Positions 7,690 through 11,097 of a stretch of DNA of 11,097 nt are shown piece after piece. Location of the stretch: contig UQNP01000051.1 of assembly GCA_900542385.1 (NCBI GenBank), positions 1-11,097 of the forward strand. The letters run 5' to 3'. The position numbers and the translations under genes were made by a program. The notes beneath the pieces were generated by a model, which saw only the letters and a program-made list of their open reading frames with translations, had not been told where the DNA came from and did not search any database. Each line of letters begins with the position of its first letter. The first letter of the stretch is position 1. This stretch comes from an uncultured Eubacterium sp. Lineage in GTDB: Bacteria; Bacillota; Clostridia; Peptostreptococcales; Anaerovoracaceae.

Positions 7690-8460
7690 CTATGCTACGA
7701 AATCAGCAACTTCATCTAAGGTCATGAACACTTCATCCGCACCGGCTTTAAAGAAACTTTTCTTCACTTCATCGCACTTTGCTTCCTTATCACTTGCGCT
7801 GAGATGCGCAAATTCTTCCTCGCTCAGGCCCATCTGAGAGCTCCCTATCACAACGCCTGCCGTAAGCACACCGGCACATTTTCCTTCTTTTATATCGGAA
7901 ATCGTATCGCCTACCTTTAAAACTCTTCTCACATCGGAAAGTCCAAGGGCTTCCATATTCTTGAATATCATATAAGGATACGGTCTTCCCTTGTTGTCAG
8001 TTGAATCCGGGCTGAACCAGGTGTCCGGACAGTATCCTCTTTTTTCTGCCTCTTTTGCGACTACCGACATCATTTTATCATTGTAACCTGTAGTCGATCC
8101 TATGGATATACCCATTTCCCTCAGTTTTGGAACGGTGCGCAGCGTGTCCTTTTTCGGAACTGCAAAATCTTTCAAAATAGCCATCAGCTTTTCTTCAAAG
8201 ATCCCATACATTTTAAGAGCGTCTTCCTGGGACGGCTCTCTTTTGTATATCTCTTTCCAAAGCCCGTTTATCCTCGGCATATCCAGCATGGTGCGTATGT
8301 GATCTATCTTGAGCATACCCATCGGTTTACGGATCTCATCTAAGGTAGGCTCTATTCCATATGCTTTAAATACATCTGCGAAAGCCTGTACCGGAGCGAA
8401 ACTGCCGTAATCTACGGCAGTTCCCGCCCAGTCAAAAATAACTGCGTCAACTTTATGCAT
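7690..8460 (-). CDS. phnX: Phosphonoacetaldehyde hydrolase (phosphonatase)
   Basis: PhnX splits the carbon-phosphorus bond of phosphonoacetaldehyde to acetaldehyde and phosphate, the last step of 2-aminoethylphosphonate breakdown; it works in the cytoplasm with Mg2+. The 256-residue protein belongs to the HAD superfamily. Visible are the nucleophile D10 in FDWAGT (9-14), the Schiff-base lysine K51 in MGMLKIDH (47-54) in the cap domain, STTGY (122-126), GRPYPYM (158-164) and the metal-binding GDTISD (184-189). The lysine in the cap separates it from ordinary HAD phosphatases. The ATG at 8460 has AAAGGAG with 6-nt spacing. It begins 25 nt after the stop of the binding-protein gene, so it is the last gene of a phosphonate uptake-degradation operon. 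The transaminase PhnW that would supply its substrate is not in the window. Confidence 0.95.
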   Translation of the reverse strand: MHKVDAVIFDWAGTAVDYGSFAPVQAFADVFKAYGIEPTLDEIRKPMGMLKIDHIRTMLDMPRINGLWKEIYKREPSQEDALKMYGIFEEKLMAILKDFAVPKKDTLRTVPKLREMGISIGSTTGYNDKMMSVVAKEAEKRGYCPDTWFSPDSTDNKGRPYPYMIFKNMEALGLSDVRRVLKVGDTISDIKEGKCAGVLTAGVVIGSSQMGLSEEEFAHLSASDKEAKCDEVKKSFFKAGADEVFMTLDEVADFVA

Positions 8461-8485
8461 ACGATTCTCCTTTACACATTATCTG

Positions 8486-9487
8486 CTATTTACAGCTTTC
8501 TGACAATGCCTGATGCTGTTCAAGCAAGTTTACTGTGAGTTTTTCAGGGAATACTTTAGGATTTCCAAGCTGATTTTCCGCATCAACAGTTTCTCCTTCG
8601 AACAGGGCTACAGGATATATATCAAGAAGTGCAGGTCTTGCTTTTTCTACGATACACTGAGCCATCTCCATAGCCTTATCTTTTGACTTATCGCCTTTGT
8701 CTACTACCGATACATACTCCTGAAGAGTAAAGTTTCCTTCAACTGGATCTATGTAATCGATAGGGAGTCCTTCCTTCTTGTCTGCAACAGCCTGAGCTCT
8801 GAGACCGAATCCGAGAGCAACTTCACCTGCTCTTATCTTCTTGAGCGGACCGGAGCCTGACTCTTCAAGATGAGGCCCTACATTATCATATATACCGGTA
8901 AGTATAGTCTTCGCTTCATCTTCGCCGTATTCTGATATCAGAGCCTGTACCAGAAGCCATGCCGTTGAAGAAGATGCTATATCTGTTACAGAAACATATC
9001 CTTTATATACCGGGTCAGCCAGATCGCTTATGGAATCCGGAATAGGAAGATTATTAGCTTCCATTTCTTCGGTGTTCACTATTATCGAGCCTGCATTGCA
9101 TATGATAGGTACGCCGTAGGAAGGATGCTCTTCCAGTGTATTCGCTTCAAAAGTGATATCTTTAAACATCTGATTCTGTTCCTGAGCGTCATCGATGTAA
9201 TATGAACTCATCGTTACCAGATCCGCTTCTGTGTCTTTGCCCTCGGCAAGAAGCTTTCCGCCAAGTTCAGATGTTCCGAAAGTCTGGAATACATACTGTC
9301 CTTCATAGCCATTGTCATCGAGGGCAGTCTTCATTGCTTCAACCGCTTCATCATCAGCGTTAGAATAGATAACTACCTGATCTTCACTGCTTCCGCCCCC
9401 GCATCCTGTAAGGGAAAAAGCTCCGACTCCAACCATCAGCGCCAGTACTGTCGCCGTAACTCTCTTTAAATACTTTGCTTTAATCAT
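8486..9487 (-). other. Substrate-binding lipoprotein portion with a possible internal start
   Basis: From the in-frame ATG at 9487 this part reads as a complete 333-residue periplasmic-type binding protein of the phosphonate/iron SBP group. It has a basic n-region (MIKAKYLKR), a hydrophobic core and a lipobox LTGC with the lipidated cysteine at position 29, a GGGSS linker, and then a mature domain opening VVIYSNADDEAVEAM. It would be anchored outside the membrane and deliver ligand to the permease. A weak ribosome binding site (GTGAG, 10 nt upstream) precedes the ATG; a GTG 15 nt further upstream is an alternative. Whether it is made as a free lipoprotein, cut from the fusion by signal peptidase II, or stays joined cannot be told from sequence. 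Confidence 0.75.
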
Positions 9488-10975
9488 TTTGCTAAATCTC
9501 ACTTTCTTCTCTCTTTTGTCTGTGTTTTCCGCTCTTCGCGCCAGCTTTCCAAATATTACCTGCGCAGCTATATTCGTCACAAGTATCAGAAGCGACAGCA
9601 CAAAGATCTCGTTAAACTTGTTAAAATATTGCAGCTCCTTTATCTTTGTCGTAATAACCATAGTTCTCGCCCCGGCCAGGAATATTACAGCGCTTATGGT
9701 TACCATGGCATTGATAAAATAGTAACTGAAAACATTGAGCAGGGATGACACCGCATTAGGAGTAACAACTCTTGCTATAGTCTTTATCCAGCTGTCCCCC
9801 ATCAGCATAGCTGTAGTCTCCCACGATGAATTCATCTTGGATAAAGAGTTTTTCATCATAAGATACGGTGTCGAATAAAAATGTATTATATTACAGATTA
9901 TTATTATGATAAACGTGTTCTGTATCACCGTTCCGGAAAAGGCGAACAGGAATGCAAGACCTATTACCATTCCCGGGATGGTGTTTGTAACAAGAGCAAC
10001 GCTTTCTATGATATTTTTAAGCTTTCTGTTCACCGTGCTTCTCGCTGTAATAAGCGCCGAAGCAAAGGCTATTATCGTTCCTACGACAGCAGTCGCAACT
10101 GCTACCAGGATGGAGTTCACATATACTCCGTAAAGATTCACATCGCTGAATACATCACGGAAGTGATCCAGGGAGAAGCTCGTGTAATACGGCCAGTCCT
10201 CTACGAACGGAACGACGAAGATTACAGCAAACACTGCGATCACGCTCAGCATTATAAGTCCGCTCACTATACCGCATACCGCATCTCTGATCCTATTTCC
10301 GGCTATCTCCATGACGGAAACCTTGCTGTACCTTACATTGTATCTGTCAAGTATCCTCAGCACAGTGATGCTGACGATTGAAGGTACCAGCATTACCAGT
10401 GCAACAACCGCTCCGTTCCCGAAGTTCGGAATACTTCCAAGCATCTCATTGTACAATATGCTTGCTATCACCTGATATTCTCCGCCAACGGATGCAGGTA
10501 TACCGAAGTCCGTAAAGCAGAGGAAAAATGTCTGTATGAACGATGCCGCCAAAGTGCCGAGCAGCGGTCTTAACACGGTTATGTTAAATGTTCTTAAATG
10601 TGAATCTCCCATTATCCTTGATACTACCATGAACTTTTTATCTATATATCCCATGGTATTGTTTATCAGCATAAAGGATACCGGAAGCGTATATATCGTA
10701 TAGCCAAGCAGCAGTCCGTTAAATCCGTATATTTCGAAGAGCTGATGTCCGAAGAGTCTTGTAAGCAGTCCCTGTTTTCCAAAGGAGTATATTATCGCGA
10801 ATCCGTAAGTTATCGTCGGCAGGAACATAGGTATCATAGCCACTTTGCTTATCAGACTCTTATATTTCCTTCCCACATTCGTATAATTTACTGTATACGC
10901 CAGGAAAAACGCTATACATGTCGTGAGCACTGCACTCGAAGCCGCTACGGCAAAGCTGTTTCCAAGAGCCTGCAT
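8486..10975 (-). CDS. ABC permease fused in frame to substrate-binding lipoprotein (2-aminoethylphosphonate type)
   Basis: One 829-codon frame joins two proteins normally encoded separately. Residues 1-480 are a permease with two BPD_transp_1 halves, each with a cytoplasmic EAA-type loop that contacts the ATPase: IMGDSHLRTF (121-130) and LMGDSWIKTI (391-400). This matches the long two-domain permeases of 2-aminoethylphosphonate and ferric iron uptake (PhnU/FbpB type). A basic linker (about 481-496, ending KREKKVRFSK) leads straight into a lipoprotein signal and binding protein (497-829). Translation of the linker region shows no stop codon. PhnX next door supports phosphonate as substrate. 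The ATG at 10975 is probably not the native start: coding sequence of the same family continues upstream to about 11043 and is then cut, so the first membrane helix is missing. No ATPase gene is in view; it would lie upstream, beyond 11097. Confidence 0.8.
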   Translation of the reverse strand: MQALGNSFAVAASSAVLTTCIAFFLAYTVNYTNVGRKYKSLISKVAMIPMFLPTITYGFAIIYSFGKQGLLTRLFGHQLFEIYGFNGLLLGYTIYTLPVSFMLINNTMGYIDKKFMVVSRIMGDSHLRTFNITVLRPLLGTLAASFIQTFFLCFTDFGIPASVGGEYQVIASILYNEMLGSIPNFGNGAVVALVMLVPSIVSITVLRILDRYNVRYSKVSVMEIAGNRIRDAVCGIVSGLIMLSVIAVFAVIFVVPFVEDWPYYTSFSLDHFRDVFSDVNLYGVYVNSILVAVATAVVGTIIAFASALITARSTVNRKLKNIIESVALVTNTIPGMVIGLAFLFAFSGTVIQNTFIIIIICNIIHFYSTPYLMMKNSLSKMNSSWETTAMLMGDSWIKTIARVVTPNAVSSLLNVFSYYFINAMVTISAVIFLAGARTMVITTKIKELQYFNKFNEIFVLSLLILVTNIAAQVIFGKLARRAENTDKREKKVRFSKMIKAKYLKRVTATVLALMVGVGAFSLTGCGGGSSEDQVVIYSNADDEAVEAMKTALDDNGYEGQYVFQTFGTSELGGKLLAEGKDTEADLVTMSSYYIDDAQEQNQMFKDITFEANTLEEHPSYGVPIICNAGSIIVNTEEMEANNLPIPDSISDLADPVYKGYVSVTDIASSSTAWLLVQALISEYGEDEAKTILTGIYDNVGPHLEESGSGPLKKIRAGEVALGFGLRAQAVADKKEGLPIDYIDPVEGNFTLQEYVSVVDKGDKSKDKAMEMAQCIVEKARPALLDIYPVALFEGETVDAENQLGNPKVFPEKLTVNLLEQHQALSESCK

Positions 10976-11043
10976 GAATCCTCTTCCCGAAAATACATCT
11001 ACGTAACTCTGAACAGAAAATCCATTATCGCCATAAAATGATT
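10976..11043 (-). pseudogene. Severed 5' coding remnant of the permease
   Basis: Upstream of the ATG at 10975 the same frame encodes SFYGDNGFSVQSYVDVFSG and continues GRGF into the permease. This is the segment expected just after the first membrane helix in this family (compare the internal second copy, SFSLDHFRDVFSD, at 266-278 of the fusion). It has no start codon and runs into an in-frame TGA at 11051-11053, inside the presumed insertion sequence. The first helix is absent, so the gene is broken here. Confidence 0.6.
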
Positions 11044-11097
11044 GGCTCTGTCACAACAAATGGTTGATTTTTGACGAGAAATAGCGTATAATAATAG
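11044..11097 (+). mobile_element. Probable insertion-sequence end (ISL3-like), partial
   Basis: Permease homology ends at about 11043 and is followed by GGCTCTGTCACAAC and then TGGTTGATTTTTGACGAG. The GGCTCT start and TGGTTGA block resemble, from memory, terminal repeats of ISL3-family elements, which duplicate 8 bp of AT-rich target; the preceding 8 bases are AAATGATT (11036-11043). No transposase is in the window, so the family is tentative. Confidence 0.45.
11064..11092 (+). promoter_or_regulatory. Promoter reading into the presumed insertion sequence
   Basis: TTGATT (11064-11069), a 17-nt spacer and a perfect TATAAT (11087-11092) read rightwards, away from the permease. This is where a transposase promoter is expected just inside an insertion-sequence end, and it runs against the direction of the permease gene. 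Confidence 0.55.

Noticed and set aside
7690..8460. Generic HAD-family phosphatase annotation
   Set aside because: The cap-domain lysine motif MGMLKIDH, GRPYPYM and the neighbouring phosphonate-type transporter point to phosphonoacetaldehyde hydrolase specifically.
10966..10985. AGAGG four bases before the ATG at 10975, resembling a ribosome binding site for a shorter permease
   Set aside because: The same bases encode GRGF of the continuing permease frame, so the match may be incidental. Internal initiation cannot be excluded but is not supported further.
11024..11054. Hybrid leftward promoter at the insertion junction (GTGACA at 11049-11054, GATAAT at 11024-11029)
   Set aside because: The spacer is 19 nt and the -35 match is partial. 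It could drive the truncated operon but is too weak to list as a feature.

Overview
The window looks like chromosomal DNA of a low-to-moderate GC Gram-positive anaerobe of the class Clostridia (Bacillota). Evidence: strong AGGAGG-type ribosome binding sites, a SAM-I (S-box) riboswitch on metK, abundant ATA isoleucine codons, GTG and TTG starts, an SPII-type lipoprotein, and an aldo/keto reductase carrying a ferredoxin-like 4Fe-4S tail. I cannot name the genus. No rRNA, tRNA or CRISPR array was seen.

Left part (1-2839, minus strand): a promoter, a complete SAM-I riboswitch with antiterminator and terminator, metK, and directly abutting it an aspartate kinase gene, ending in a terminator near position 30-64. 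S-adenosylmethionine therefore probably controls both its own synthase and the entry step of the aspartate pathway. Divergently transcribed (2923-4119, plus) is an unrecognised soluble acidic protein, which most likely starts at a TTG codon. It ends in a nested bidirectional terminator shared with the next, convergent gene.

Middle part (4199-7652): on the minus strand an AI-2E/UPF0118-family membrane protein (GTG start) and a serine beta-lactamase-like hydrolase; on the plus strand, divergent from the hydrolase, an aldo/keto reductase with two C-terminal 4Fe-4S motifs. A perfect 12-bp bidirectional terminator at 7615-7652 separates it from the next operon.

Right part (7690-11097, minus strand): a phosphonate uptake and breakdown operon. 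In transcription order it holds a two-domain ABC permease of the 2-aminoethylphosphonate/iron type, a substrate-binding lipoprotein that is in the same uninterrupted reading frame as the permease, and phnX (phosphonoacetaldehyde hydrolase). Two things stand out. First, there is no stop codon between permease and binding protein, giving a permease-binding protein fusion or translation by internal restart. Second, recognisable permease coding sequence continues upstream of the first ATG and stops at about 11043, where a GGCTCTGTCACAAC sequence begins that resembles the end of an ISL3-like insertion sequence with its own promoter. The permease gene is thus probably interrupted at its 5' end and the transporter damaged.
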